A stretch of 64,000 nucleotides of DNA from Niallia nealsonii (lineage in GTDB: Bacteria > Bacillota > Bacilli > Bacillales > Cytobacillaceae): assembly GCF_002835805.1 (NCBI RefSeq), contig NZ_PISE01000016.1:62001-126000 (forward strand), given 5' to 3'. Both the position numbers and the translations under genes were made by a program. How positions within the stretch are numbered: the stretch's first letter is position 1; each line of letters begins with the position of its first letter. Positions 34,503 to 44,125 of this stretch are shown here, piece by piece. The notes below the pieces were generated by a model that searched no databases, had not been told where the DNA came from, and saw only the letters and a list, made by a program, of their open reading frames with translations.

Positions 34503-35696
34503 TTATTTTTCCATTTTATTTATCACAAACTCGTGAATGCGTGCAACTGCTTTTTCCAGGTTTTCTAAAGAAGTAGCATATGATAAGCGTATATAGTCTT
34601 CTGTTCCAAATCCTGAACCAGGAATAACTGCCACTAAAGCTTCTTCCAATAAGGAAGAAACAAATTCATCCACGCTAGCAAAACCTGTTAAAGCAGCAGC
34701 CTTTTTCACATTAGGGAATAAATAAAAAGCACCTTTTGGTTTTAAGCAAACGACTCCAGGAATTTCATTTAATTTTTGGTGAATGATAGTAAGACGCTCT
34801 TCAAATGCTTTATTCATTTCTGCTAAAGTATCTTGTGGACCTCTATATGCTTCAATTGCACCATATTGTGCCGTTGTCGTTGGATTTGACGTGCTGTGGC
34901 TTGCAAGATTTGTCATAGCTGTAATAATTTGTTTATTACCAGCTGCATATCCAATTCTCCAACCTGTCATCGAATGGGATTTACTAACACCATTAATAAT
35001 AATAGTCGCTTCCTTAAGTTCAGGAGACAATGTAGCAATGGATACATGCACTGCATCTCCATACACAAGTTTTTCATAAATTTCATCTGAAATGATTAGA
35101 ATATTATTTGCTAAACAAATCTCTCCAATTGCTTTTAATTCTTCTTCTGTATAAATCATTCCAGTAGGATTGCTCGGGGAGTTAATAATAACTGCTTTTG
35201 TTCTCTCTGTTATCGCATTTTGTAATTGTGCTGGCGTTATCTTAAACTCATTTTCTTCTAATCCATCTATAAATACTGGCACACCATCTGCAAGCTTTAC
35301 TTGTTCTGGATAGCTAACCCAATAAGGTGTTGGAATAATGACTTCATCGCCTTCATCTAATAACACTTGAAATAATGTGTAAAGTCCGTGTTTTGCTCCG
35401 TTTGTCACAATAATTTCAGAAGCTTCATAATGCAAGCCCTGATCTTTTTCTAATTTTTCGCCAATCGTTTGTTTTAGCAAGGGCAAGCCTGCAGCAGGCG
35501 TATATTTTGTATGTCCTTCATTCATGCTTTTTACAGCAGCATCAATAATATTTTGCGGGGTATTAAAATCAGGTTCTCCTGCTCCTAAACCAATAACATC
35601 ATAGCCGCTGTCTTTTAATGATTTTGCTTTTGCGGTAATTGCTAAAGTGGTAGACGGTGTTAATGCATTCACTCTTTGTGCTAACGTAATATTCAT
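34503..35696 (-). CDS. aspB: Aspartate aminotransferase
   Basis: A 397-residue PLP enzyme (class I, Ig subgroup) that converts oxaloacetate and glutamate to aspartate and 2-oxoglutarate. GLGAGEPDFNTP is at the N-terminus, NSPSNPTG contains the cofactor-contacting Asn, the PLP lysine is in VSKSHSMTGWRIGY, and the substrate arginine is in DYIRLSYA. The start at 35696 follows GGAGGAG. It sits between ypmB and asnS as in B. subtilis, forming an aspartate/asparagine supply group. Confidence 0.94.
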   Translation of the reverse strand: MNITLAQRVNALTPSTTLAITAKAKSLKDSGYDVIGLGAGEPDFNTPQNIIDAAVKSMNEGHTKYTPAAGLPLLKQTIGEKLEKDQGLHYEASEIIVTNGAKHGLYTLFQVLLDEGDEVIIPTPYWVSYPEQVKLADGVPVFIDGLEENEFKITPAQLQNAITERTKAVIINSPSNPTGMIYTEEELKAIGEICLANNILIISDEIYEKLVYGDAVHVSIATLSPELKEATIIINGVSKSHSMTGWRIGYAAGNKQIITAMTNLASHSTSNPTTTAQYGAIEAYRGPQDTLAEMNKAFEERLTIIHQKLNEIPGVVCLKPKGAFYLFPNVKKAAALTGFASVDEFVSSLLEEALVAVIPGSGFGTEDYIRLSYATSLENLEKAVARIHEFVINKMEK

Positions 35697-35725
35697 GTTC
35701 TTCTCCTCCAACTAAAGACACTAAT

Positions 35726-36199
35726 TTAGATATTTTCTATATTTAAAAGGATTTCACCTGTTTCAAAATCCAAATAATAATAATTTATTAAATCATCTTC
35801 TGAATGGGTATATATCTCCCATGCTGGAATTCCCTGAACCATACCTAATCGAACAGTGTTAATGACGCTTGGCGATCTCTTGTCTAATAAAGCATTTATT
35901 GCGTCTTTTTTGGATATTCCTTCTTGTTTCTTTTTCACTATTATATTGTTGTTTTTTTCATTTATCCAGACAATTACATTTTCTTTTTTGCTGTTTTTTC
36001 CCTCTACTATATAATAGGTATCTGTCCCATGGAATAGTGTAAAGTTATTGATACTTTTTACATTTGCTTTTTCTTCAGCAATTTCTGCTGCTTTTTCTTG
36101 GGCAGTTTTCACTGGCTTTACAGCATCCAAATATAAGTTCAATGCAAATCCTAGAATAATCAAACATGCTAAACTTACAATCCATATCCATTTTTTCAT
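35726..36199 (-). CDS. ypmB: YpmB, PepSY-like membrane-anchored protein
   Basis: A 157-residue protein with one N-terminal membrane anchor (about residues 4-24). Two PepSY-like beta units face outside: EEKANVKSINNFTLFHGTDT and KKDAINALLDKRSPSVINTV, closing with YYYLDFETGEILLNIENI. The function is unknown; YpmB is encoded with aspB in many Bacilli. It is preceded by 20 bases from the 36-residue ORF and followed 29 bases later by aspB, so it is mid-operon. Confidence 0.85.
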   Translation of the reverse strand: MKKWIWIVSLACLIILGFALNLYLDAVKPVKTAQEKAAEIAEEKANVKSINNFTLFHGTDTYYIVEGKNSKKENVIVWINEKNNNIIVKKKQEGISKKDAINALLDKRSPSVINTVRLGMVQGIPAWEIYTHSEDDLINYYYLDFETGEILLNIENI

Positions 36200-36219
36200 T
36201 TATCATCACTTCTTCACGT

Positions 36220-36330
36220 TCATTCTATTATCACTGTTGTCAAATAGTGGATATTATTATCTATTGCCTCTTGTATTTCATCTAATCCTGTTTTTAGGAA
36301 TAAGTTATGGTTCCACTTCCAACCTTTCAT
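36220..36330 (-). CDS. 36-residue protein in the ypmA position
   Basis: ATG 36330 is preceded by AAGGAGGAAGAGA, an excellent ribosome site, and the stop at 36220 is 20 bases before ypmB. The product starts MKGWKWNHNLFLKTGLDEIQ and ends HYLTTVIIE; it is short, Trp/Asn-rich at the front, and not obviously a membrane protein. In B. subtilis this place holds ypmA (about 56 residues, DUF4264), which I could not find in any frame. It may be a replacement or a shortened relative. The function is unknown. Confidence 0.6.
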   Translation of the reverse strand: MKGWKWNHNLFLKTGLDEIQEAIDNNIHYLTTVIIE

Positions 36331-36480
36331 TCTCTTCCTCCTTGAACTGAAATTAACCAGCAGGAAATACATTCAATTATTCTCATCAGTTATTATAACA
36401 GCAAGTATCAAGAGAAAGGAACACTTTTCCCTATTAAAAAATTCTAAACTATTTAATTTTTCCAAATTAGCTCTTTTTCA

Positions 36481-39267
36481 CTAAAGCCATTTTTTTATAA
36501 CTGCAATCATTTCATTCAATTTTTTGGTCTCTACTGAAACAGCAGGAATAGAGCGCAAAAATGTCTCTCCATAGGTCGTTGTTAGTATTCTGCGGTCAAA
36601 TACAACAATAAATCCTTTATCTTCTTCTGTACGAATTAACCTTCCAAAACCTTGTTTAAAGCGCAATACTGCTTCTGGCAGACTGTTTTCTGTAAAAGGA
36701 TTGCCGCCATTTTTTTTAATCTCTTCATTTTTTGCTTCTGTTAACGGTTCATCTGGAGAAGAAAATGGCAACCGGACAATTACTAGGCATGATAAATCTT
36801 CTCCTGGTATATCAATTCCTTCCCAAAAGCTGTTTGTTCCAAGCAGAATTGCCTTCTCATAGCGTTGAAAATTTCGTGTTAACCTCATTCGGCTTCCATT
36901 TGTAATGCCTTGTGCCAAAATAGCAAAATCCTCTAAACAGCCGCTTTCTTTAATTAAATCATGTGTTTTCCGCAGCATATCATTTGCAGTAAATAAAATA
37001 AGCATTCTACCTGCTGTGGCTTCTGCAATTTGAATAATTTGCTCTGTTATCGCGGCAATAAATTCTTCTAAAGGAACGGTATTGATTTCAGGTATATCAT
37101 TCGGCACTAACAGTTTTACTTGTTTTTCATATGGAAAAGGGGAAATAATTTGCTCCGCCTTATAGTTTTCTGCTATTAATCCCAGTGAACGAACATAATA
37201 ATCAAAAGAATTATTTACCGTAAGCGTTGCAGAAGTAAATACAATACTGTTTTTTTGAGCAAAAAACTCCTTTTGCAAAATCTCTCCTACAGAATAAGGC
37301 TGTGCAAATAATACAGCATTATTAGGAAAAGTTCTTATATCTGCTTCAAGCCAAGATATATGCTTTTCTTCTCGCAAAAAAACGATTCTGAGTGCCATTA
37401 AATAGTCTTGCCATTCCTTTTGGATCTCGGCAAGTCTTTCTGTCACCAAAACTTGTTTGGTTGTCAGTATTTCTTTTGATTGTTTTAGCCTATTTATTTT
37501 TGCTGTGATTGCATCAATGGCATCTTTAAATAAGAAGACTAGCCGCTCAGCAGAATTTCGGGCATTGCTCCATTCTTTTGTATCCTCTCTTTTAATGCGG
37601 AAAGCGTTGTTTGTATACACCGTTTTTTTGCCTGGCTTTTTGGCATAGCGCATTAATGTTCGAAAAAAACTGTCTAGCTCTATTTGGAGATCGCCAATAA
37701 GCCTATTAAATGTAGGATCTTTTTGCCCTTTTCCCTCTTTATCCATAAACAATTCCATCTTATAATATAGTTGTTTTTGTTCAAATGTACCTACTTGCTG
37801 TATGCTTACTTTAACCCCAACATAGCTAAATTTATGACCAAAATGTTTTGTCGCCACTTTTTCAAAATGATGTCCTTCATCAATAACAGCATATTGATAC
37901 GCTGGAATTGATTTTTGCAAAGAAGTGCTATCCTTTAGCAACAAGGCATGGTTTGTAATAATTAAATGCGCTTTTTGTGCAAGCAACCTTGTTCTGCGAT
38001 AAAAATCCTTAGGTGCCCATGCTTTCGAAATAGCTAAAGAAAAATTGCCGTCATTTTTAATTTTATTCCAATAAGCTGCTCCCCCACTTGATAAATTCAA
38101 CTCATCCTTATCTCCTGTGGAAGTTTCCGTCAACCAGATGAGAATTTGCATTTTGGTTAAAATAGTATCATAGTTATCTTCTTTTTCTTGAAGAGAGATT
38201 TCAAACTTATCTAGACTAATATAATGGCTGCGTCCCTTTAAGATTGTATAAGAAACAAAAAAAGGAAGAGTACTTTTAAGCAGAGGCAGCTCCTTATTAA
38301 TTAGCTGCTCTTGCAATTGAGTCGTATAGGTGCTAATGACAATTTGTTTCTTATTTGCAAAAGCAAAATAGGCAGCTGGAAGTAAATAAGCTAAACTTTT
38401 TCCTATTCCTGTACCCGCTTCGATCAAACGATGGTTATTATCGCAAAATGCTTCATAAATGGTTTCCATCATCTTTAATTGGCCTTGTCTTTTGCGAAAA
38501 AAAGGAAGGGCTCTCTCCATCTGCTTTTCTATTTCTGTTATGGAAAAGTTTTGTAAAGCCTTTCGTTTTTCTCTATTGTCCTTCTCCTCATTTTTAATTA
38601 TTTTTAGCGCCAATCCACGGTAAACCTCTAGATGATCCGGTATGTATTCTACTTTTTTTTGTTTTTTATCCATTATATCTTCCAAAAGCAAATCGATATC
38701 ACTTTTTAAAGAGCCGCTTAATTTATGCAGCTGTTTATTCGTTTGCAGCGGCAACCCCTCTAATTTGTGCAGAAGAATAAGAAGAAGTTCTGCTGTGACA
38801 TATGCATCACTATCTGCCTGATGAGGTCTTGAATGCACAATTCCCTCTTGCAGAGCTAAATCTGTTAATTTGTAGCTATCTGCAGTCGGAAACAGCACTC
38901 TTGCTAATTCAACCGTATCTAGCACCGGCCCATAAAATGGTTTATAAAAAGCCTGTTCTAGCTCTTCAGATAAAAATGATAAATCAAATAATACATTATG
39001 TGCCACAAAATAAGCATCTTTTAATAGCTCTTGCACTTTTTCCGCAATTTCTTCAAATAATGGCGCATCTTTCACCATCTCGTCGTTAATCCCTGTTAAT
39101 TCTTCTATAAATGGAGATATTGGTTGCAGAGGATTTATTAAGGAAGAATATTCTTCCACTATTTCTCCGTTCATTACTACAACTGCAGCAAATTGAATAA
39201 TCCTATCCCCTTTTTTCGGAGAATTACCGTTTGTTTCCAGATCAATCACGACATATTTATTCTCCAT
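36481..39267 (-). CDS. dinG: DinG helicase/exonuclease
   Basis: A 928-residue fusion. The N-terminal DEDDh 3'-5' exonuclease has VIDLETNGNSPKKGDRIIQF (Exo I), FVAHNVLFDLSFLSEEL (Exo II) and HQADSDAYVT (Exo III). The XPD-type helicase has IEAGTGIGKSLAYLLPA (Walker A), VIDEGHHFEK (Walker B) and RFKQGFGRLIRTEED (motif VI). The cluster region reads KGRSHYISLDKF, where Fe-S members have a cysteine, so it lacks the Fe-S cluster, as known for staphylococcal DinG. GAGGTG precedes ATG 39267. It is first gene of the dinG-ypmB-aspB-asnS set. Confidence 0.92.
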   Translation of the reverse strand: MENKYVVIDLETNGNSPKKGDRIIQFAAVVVMNGEIVEEYSSLINPLQPISPFIEELTGINDEMVKDAPLFEEIAEKVQELLKDAYFVAHNVLFDLSFLSEELEQAFYKPFYGPVLDTVELARVLFPTADSYKLTDLALQEGIVHSRPHQADSDAYVTAELLLILLHKLEGLPLQTNKQLHKLSGSLKSDIDLLLEDIMDKKQKKVEYIPDHLEVYRGLALKIIKNEEKDNREKRKALQNFSITEIEKQMERALPFFRKRQGQLKMMETIYEAFCDNNHRLIEAGTGIGKSLAYLLPAAYFAFANKKQIVISTYTTQLQEQLINKELPLLKSTLPFFVSYTILKGRSHYISLDKFEISLQEKEDNYDTILTKMQILIWLTETSTGDKDELNLSSGGAAYWNKIKNDGNFSLAISKAWAPKDFYRRTRLLAQKAHLIITNHALLLKDSTSLQKSIPAYQYAVIDEGHHFEKVATKHFGHKFSYVGVKVSIQQVGTFEQKQLYYKMELFMDKEGKGQKDPTFNRLIGDLQIELDSFFRTLMRYAKKPGKKTVYTNNAFRIKREDTKEWSNARNSAERLVFLFKDAIDAITAKINRLKQSKEILTTKQVLVTERLAEIQKEWQDYLMALRIVFLREEKHISWLEADIRTFPNNAVLFAQPYSVGEILQKEFFAQKNSIVFTSATLTVNNSFDYYVRSLGLIAENYKAEQIISPFPYEKQVKLLVPNDIPEINTVPLEEFIAAITEQIIQIAEATAGRMLILFTANDMLRKTHDLIKESGCLEDFAILAQGITNGSRMRLTRNFQRYEKAILLGTNSFWEGIDIPGEDLSCLVIVRLPFSSPDEPLTEAKNEEIKKNGGNPFTENSLPEAVLRFKQGFGRLIRTEEDKGFIVVFDRRILTTTYGETFLRSIPAVSVETKKLNEMIAVIKKWL

Positions 39268-39536
39268 TTTACCCACCTCTAACTTTCAGTCAATCAAACG
39301 GTATCATAAAATTGAAAAAAGGAAAAGAGTTTTACCTATTATATAGACAGAGCAGTTATATAGGAATACATTCATATGGCATCATTTTGTTTTTTCTTAT
39401 GTTTCATCCACATATGGATGTTATTTAATAGAAATAATCTATGATCGAAAAAATAATGCATGCCTGTTTCCTTTATACCATTTTTTATATTATTTCCATT
39501 TTCTCCTACTACTATTGAAAAATACATTTTGCTCAT
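39268..39536. other. Intergenic between panD and dinG
   Basis: AT-rich DNA with the dinG upstream region. No ORF with a ribosome site was seen; it holds only the panD terminator at its far end. Confidence 0.5.
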
Positions 39537-39569
39537 TAAAAAGGCCTACCCTTTTAAAGGCTAGGCTTA
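39537..39569 (-). terminator. Terminator of panBCD
   Basis: AAGCCTAGCC / GGGTAGGCC stem, then TTTTT on the minus strand. Confidence 0.8.
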
Positions 39570-39607
39570 GAGATTTGCTTAAAAAAAGTCAAACAGACCA
39601 TTATTGC

Positions 39608-39991
39608 TTACATAATCGTTCCTGCTGGTTCATTATTTAAAAGCGTCCGTATCTGATTATTTTCGTCCATGATCGCTACTTTTGGCTGATGGTTTGCCAC
39701 TTCTTCATTCAAAACAAGAGCATAAGAAATAATAATGACAATATCCCCTTTTTGAACAAGTCTTGCAGCTGCCCCGTTTAAACAAATAGTGCCTGATCCT
39801 CTTGCCCCAGGAATAATATATGTTTCCAATCTCGCTCCATTATTATTATTGACAATCTGCACTTTTTCATTTGCAACCATACCAACTGCATCAAGAAGAT
39901 CCGCATCGATTGTAATGCTTCCTACGTAATTTAAGTTTGCTTCCGTTACTGTTGCACGATGGATTTTTCCATTCATCATCGTTCGAAACAT
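39608..39991 (-). CDS. panD: Aspartate 1-decarboxylase
   Basis: A 127-residue pyruvoyl enzyme that makes beta-alanine for pantothenate. The self-cleavage site is Gly24-Ser25 in [13 protein letters not shown], and [20 protein letters not shown] is the conserved core. GGAGGG precedes ATG 39991. It is the last gene of panB-panC-panD, 35 bases after panC. Confidence 0.96.
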   Translation of the reverse strand: MFRTMMNGKIHRATVTEANLNYVGSITIDADLLDAVGMVANEKVQIVNNNNGARLETYIIPGARGSGTICLNGAAARLVQKGDIVIIISYALVLNEEVANHQPKVAIMDENNQIRTLLNNEPAGTIM

Positions 39992-40026
39992 AAATTATCC
40001 CTCCAACTTATTGCTGTTTATACAGT

Positions 40027-40890
40027 TTACAGATCAAAAATGATATTATCGATTAATCTTGCTTGGCTAAATTGAACAGCCAGGGCCACAATAATCCTGC
40101 CAGACAAATTCTTCGGCTGTTCTAAGTCAGGATAAGTTAATACTTCTAAATAATCCACTTTGCCAGATGATTCTCGTTCTATATCGGCTACCAGCCTGTT
40201 TCGAAGCTGATTTATATCTGTTTTTCCTTTAATCATCTCTTCTCTTGCCTCAGCAAGGGAACGATAAAGGATGCCTGCTTCCATTCTTTCTGGATCGCTT
40301 AAGCGAACATTTCGTGAGCTTTTAGCTAAACCATCTTCCTCGCGAACCGTTGGAACAGAAACAAGTTCGAGCGGAAAGTGAAAATCGTTTATTAATCCAT
40401 CCACAACTGCTACTTGCTGTGCATCTTTTTGTCCAAAATATACTCGGTTGGCCTGCACTAAATGAAAAAGTTTTGTCAGAACGGTTGCAACGCCATCGAA
40501 ATGACCTGGTCGAGATTTCCCACACAGGACATCTGTTCTTTTTTGCACATTCACTGTGACAGATAATGTTTTTGGATACATTTCTTCTGCCGAGGGATAA
40601 AAAATATAATCTACATTCTCTTCTACAGCTACTTGCTTATCATGTTCAAAATCCCTAGGGTAGGAATCTAAATCTTCATTAGGGCCAAATTGCAGAGGAT
40701 TTACAAAAATACTTAACACGACAACATCGTTATCTTCTCGTGCTTCCTTTAACAATGCTCGATGCCCCTCATGGAGATACCCCATTGTAGGCACAAAACC
40801 AATTGTTTTTTGGTCATTTTTTAGCTTTGTTGTAAGTTGCTGCAATTCTATTGTTGTAGTGATAACTTTTGTCTCTGTCAGTACGTTCAT
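40027..40890 (-). CDS. panC: Pantothenate synthetase
   Basis: A 287-residue enzyme joining pantoate and beta-alanine with [17 protein letters not shown] contains the HIGH-like nucleotide site, [13 protein letters not shown] the pantoate site, YFGQKDAQQ follows, and KSSRN is the KMSKS-like loop. Its ATG overlaps the panB stop by four bases. Length and order are standard. Confidence 0.96.
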   Translation of the reverse strand: MNVLTETKVITTTIELQQLTTKLKNDQKTIGFVPTMGYLHEGHRALLKEAREDNDVVVLSIFVNPLQFGPNEDLDSYPRDFEHDKQVAVEENVDYIFYPSAEEMYPKTLSVTVNVQKRTDVLCGKSRPGHFDGVATVLTKLFHLVQANRVYFGQKDAQQVAVVDGLINDFHFPLELVSVPTVREEDGLAKSSRNVRLSDPERMEAGILYRSLAEAREEMIKGKTDINQLRNRLVADIERESSGKVDYLEVLTYPDLEQPKNLSGRIIVALAVQFSQARLIDNIIFDL

Positions 40891-41723
40891 TGTTTTCCTC
40901 CATACAAGCTTTTTAGTTCTTCTTCTTTCATCGTAAAGCTATGTGTTATTTCAGGAAACTCACTCATTTTCACTTCGTGTATATATTGTTCGATTGCTTG
41001 TTTGATAGATTCATTTATATTTGTATACTGTTTAACAAATTTTGCTACTCTGTCTACCCCATATGTGATTAAATCGTGGTATACAAGCACTTGGCCATCT
41101 GTATGAACGCCTGCACCTATTCCAATTATTGGAATTCGCAAATTTTTGCTCACTTCTTCTGCCAACTGCATTGGCACACATTCCAAAAGAACTGCAAAAG
41201 CGCCTGCTTGTTCACATTTTTTTGCATTTTCGATTAGTTCTAATGCTTCTTTATGGTTTTTGCCTTGCACTTTATAGCCGCCTAAAACACCTACAGATTG
41301 GGGGGTTAATCCTAAATGAGCCATAACTGGAATGCCTGCATTAGTAAGGATGTTGATTTTGTCTATAACATCATTAGCGCCTTCGATTTTTACAGCATGA
41401 GCGCCTGTTTCTTGAATTAATTTGCATGCATTCAGTAAAGTATCTCGATCAGATAAATGATAACTTATAAAAGGCATATCGATAACAATAAACGTATCCT
41501 TTGCCCCTCGTTTTACAGCTTTTCCATGATGGATCATATCCTCCATTGTAACAGGGACAGTAGAATCATATCCTAACACTACCATTCCCAATGAATCTCC
41601 AACAAGAATCATCTCCACACCTGATGCCTCTGCATGTTTGGCGGAAGGATAATCATATGCTGTTATCATCGTTATTTTTTCTGCTTTTTCCTTCATTTTA
41701 AGAAAATCAGTGATCGACTTCAT
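40887..41723 (-). CDS. panB: Ketopantoate hydroxymethyltransferase
   Basis: A 278-residue TIM-barrel enzyme that adds a hydroxymethyl group from methylene-THF to 2-oxoisovalerate. [19 protein letters not shown] carries the metal-binding Asp, MPFISYHLS is conserved, KIEGA is the substrate site and [17 protein letters not shown] closes the barrel. AAGGAGG precedes ATG 41723. First gene of the pan operon; the adjacent birA terminator isolates it. Confidence 0.96.
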   Translation of the reverse strand: MKSITDFLKMKEKAEKITMITAYDYPSAKHAEASGVEMILVGDSLGMVVLGYDSTVPVTMEDMIHHGKAVKRGAKDTFIVIDMPFISYHLSDRDTLLNACKLIQETGAHAVKIEGANDVIDKINILTNAGIPVMAHLGLTPQSVGVLGGYKVQGKNHKEALELIENAKKCEQAGAFAVLLECVPMQLAEEVSKNLRIPIIGIGAGVHTDGQVLVYHDLITYGVDRVAKFVKQYTNINESIKQAIEQYIHEVKMSEFPEITHSFTMKEEELKSLYGGKQ

Positions 41724-41763
41724 TTTTTCCTCCTTGTTTGGAAGAGGGGATTTCTAAACATAA

Positions 41764-41797
41764 TAAAAAATCCTTCTATTAACAAAATAGAAGGATA
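41764..41797 (-). terminator. Terminator of the bsh-cca-birA operon
   Basis: ATCCTTCTATTTTGTTAATAGAAGGAT-type hairpin (arms TCCTTCTATT / AATAGAAGGA) followed by TTTTTTATT on the minus strand. Confidence 0.85.
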
Positions 41798-41953
41798 ATA
41801 CGCTGATTTCATTTGTTTCATCCCTCTGTCCTTGTCCTATTATTTGGATCTAGGCAGATATAAATAAATAAGTGTATAAAGGTGCAGTTCACTCTGATAC
41901 CGCCCGACAAAAGAATTATAACAAATCCAAATCATTTCTACTATAAGTATTTA

Positions 41954-42937
41954 TCATGATGTAACAGAAATATCTGCTGAATAAATCCTATGTGTGGTCC
42001 CTTGTTCATCTTCTACTAATAAAACTCCGTCATCTGTAATGCCCAATGCTTTCCCAACTATCTTTCCCGTTAATGTGCTTGCAGTAATCCTTGTGCCTAT
42101 CGTTAATGCATAACTTTCCCATAATAATTTAATAGGGTAAAATCCGTTTTCTAAATAAATCGTATATAACTTTTCCATTTTGAGGAGAATCGCCTGAATA
42201 ATAACTGCTCGATTCCAATCTTCCTTTTTTTCTATAAAAAGAGAGGTAGCAGTATTTTGAAGTTCTTCTGGATAGTCTTCTATGTGCTGATTGACATTGA
42301 TGCCAATGCCAATAATAAGGGAATGGATGCGATCGCTGTCTGCTTGAAGTTCTGTTAAAATGCCGGTTACTTTTTTGCCGTTTATCAGCACGTCATTAGG
42401 CCATTTGATTTGCGCCTGTATACCTGTAACCTCCTCTATTCCCTGCACAACTGCAACAGCAGTCAGCAGTGTTAATTGAGGAGCCTGCATAATAGGAATA
42501 TTAGGTCTTAATAAAACACTCATCCAAATTCCTTTATATTTAGGAGAATGCCAAGAACGATCCATTCTGCCCCTTCCGCCAATTTGCTCTTCTGCAAGAA
42601 CAATTGTCCCTTCTTCCGCCCCTTCATAGGCTAATTTTTGGGCAATTTTTTGGGTGGAATCTACTGTTTCTTCATAAAAAATATTTCTTCCTAAAAACTT
42701 TGTTTTTAATCCAAACCGAATTTCATCAGGAATAATGCTCTTTGGACTATTCGTAATTCGATAGCCTTTTTTGCGAACGGCTTCTAAAGTAAATCCGTCT
42801 TTGCGCATCTCTTCTATATGTTTCCAAATAGCTGTTCTAGAGCATCCTAACCTATCGGCAAGCTCTTGGCCTGATATATATTCATCTGGCTTATCAGTAA
42901 ATACTTCCAGCAGTTTCTTTCTTAAATCAGATGACAT
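41954..42937 (-). CDS. birA: Biotin-protein ligase and biotin repressor BirA
   Basis: A 327-residue bifunctional protein. The N-terminal winged helix (about residues 1-65, SGQELADRLGCSRTAIWKHI) binds the biotin operator. The ligase domain has GGRGRMDRSWHSP (biotinyl-AMP loop) and QIKWPNDVLINGKKVTGIL (catalytic Lys); the C-terminal SH3-like domain follows. ATG 42937 is used; an upstream GTG overlaps the ribosome site. Its start overlaps the end of cca by 16 bases, so the two are coupled. Confidence 0.94.
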   Translation of the reverse strand: MSSDLRKKLLEVFTDKPDEYISGQELADRLGCSRTAIWKHIEEMRKDGFTLEAVRKKGYRITNSPKSIIPDEIRFGLKTKFLGRNIFYEETVDSTQKIAQKLAYEGAEEGTIVLAEEQIGGRGRMDRSWHSPKYKGIWMSVLLRPNIPIMQAPQLTLLTAVAVVQGIEEVTGIQAQIKWPNDVLINGKKVTGILTELQADSDRIHSLIIGIGINVNQHIEDYPEELQNTATSLFIEKKEDWNRAVIIQAILLKMEKLYTIYLENGFYPIKLLWESYALTIGTRITASTLTGKIVGKALGITDDGVLLVEDEQGTTHRIYSADISVTS

Positions 42938-44124
42938 GACTCTAGCCACTCCTTTATTGCCTGCTTATCGTTTTTCACCTTTTGTTCTACTACCGCATAT
43001 TCTACTGCCTCTATCGCTTCTTTTATCCAAGCTCCAGAAGGTTTGCTGCTCCAATTCAATAAATCTTTGCCATGAATGGCAAGTTCTGTTTTATCTTGTA
43101 TCGGCAGCTTTTCAAATGCTGCTTTTATGTAATCTGTATCTTTTATCGATTTCCCTTCCCAAATTAACATGGAAAGTTTTTCTGCACTGCAAACAATCTC
43201 CAAGGTTATTTTGTATAAATCCACGCATGTCCACTTGTTTTTTTGTTTTCCAAGTAGAGCTGCAACTACTTTTTGAATTTTTTTGATTTTTTTTACTGGC
43301 AATTTCCATTTGCGCAAAAACACATCGATTTCCTTATTAGCCGTAATATCCATCTTCCAAAGCAATAACGACCACATTTCATCAATGGTTAGATAATCTA
43401 TCTCCATTTTGGAAACTTGCAGAATCGCTTGTTTTTTTTCTTTCAGCATGGGCAAATATTCATGTAAATTTGTTTCAGCAATTAACTGCAAGGACTTTTT
43501 GCTGTATTTTCCCGTTAACAGCTTTTCAAATTCTTGTGTAATTCTTTCTATTGCTATTTTTGCTAATAATAGCCGATTTTGCACAATAGAATCATATGTT
43601 TTTTCTTCTAATGAAAAACCTAGCGTACTGACAAATCGAATAGCACGCATCATACGAAGGGCATCTTCGTTAAAACGTTCATTTGCATTTCCAACAGTCT
43701 CTATTTTTTTTTGCTTTAATGCATCTCTGCCAGAAAAATAATCGATAATAGTTCCATGTTTATCCATCGCCATTGCATTCATGGTAAAGTCTCGCCTTTG
43801 TAGATCTTCCCGAAGCTCTCTAATAAACGTCACTTCACTTGGCCGCCTAAAATCCACATAAGATGATTCAGTCCGAAACGTTGTTATTTCGTATGACTTT
43901 CCATCCACTATTACCATAACCGTTCCATGCTGTATGCCAATATCAATTGTCTGGCCAAATATTCCTTTTACTTCTTCTGGTGTCGCAGATGTCGCAATAT
44001 CAATATCATTTATTTTTTTGCCAAGCAAATAATCCCGGACAGAACCACCTACAAAATATGCTTCAAATCCAGCATATTCTATTTTTTTTAAAATCGGTGC
44101 AGCATCTCGAAAAACTGCTATCAT
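42922..44124 (-). CDS. cca: CCA-adding tRNA nucleotidyltransferase
   Basis: A 400-residue class II nucleotidyltransferase that builds the CCA end of tRNAs. VGGSVRDYLLGKKINDIDIATSA carries the GG and DxD metal site, RRDFTMNAMAMD is motif C, and ALRMMRAIRFVSTLGF with RITQEFEKLL are motifs D and E. ATG 44124 (MIAVFRDA) has AGAAGG at about eight bases. It lies one base after bshA. Confidence 0.95.
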   Translation of the reverse strand: MIAVFRDAAPILKKIEYAGFEAYFVGGSVRDYLLGKKINDIDIATSATPEEVKGIFGQTIDIGIQHGTVMVIVDGKSYEITTFRTESSYVDFRRPSEVTFIRELREDLQRRDFTMNAMAMDKHGTIIDYFSGRDALKQKKIETVGNANERFNEDALRMMRAIRFVSTLGFSLEEKTYDSIVQNRLLLAKIAIERITQEFEKLLTGKYSKKSLQLIAETNLHEYLPMLKEKKQAILQVSKMEIDYLTIDEMWSLLLWKMDITANKEIDVFLRKWKLPVKKIKKIQKVVAALLGKQKNKWTCVDLYKITLEIVCSAEKLSMLIWEGKSIKDTDYIKAAFEKLPIQDKTELAIHGKDLLNWSSKPSGAWIKEAIEAVEYAVVEQKVKNDKQAIKEWLESCHLI

Positions 44125-44125
44125 A

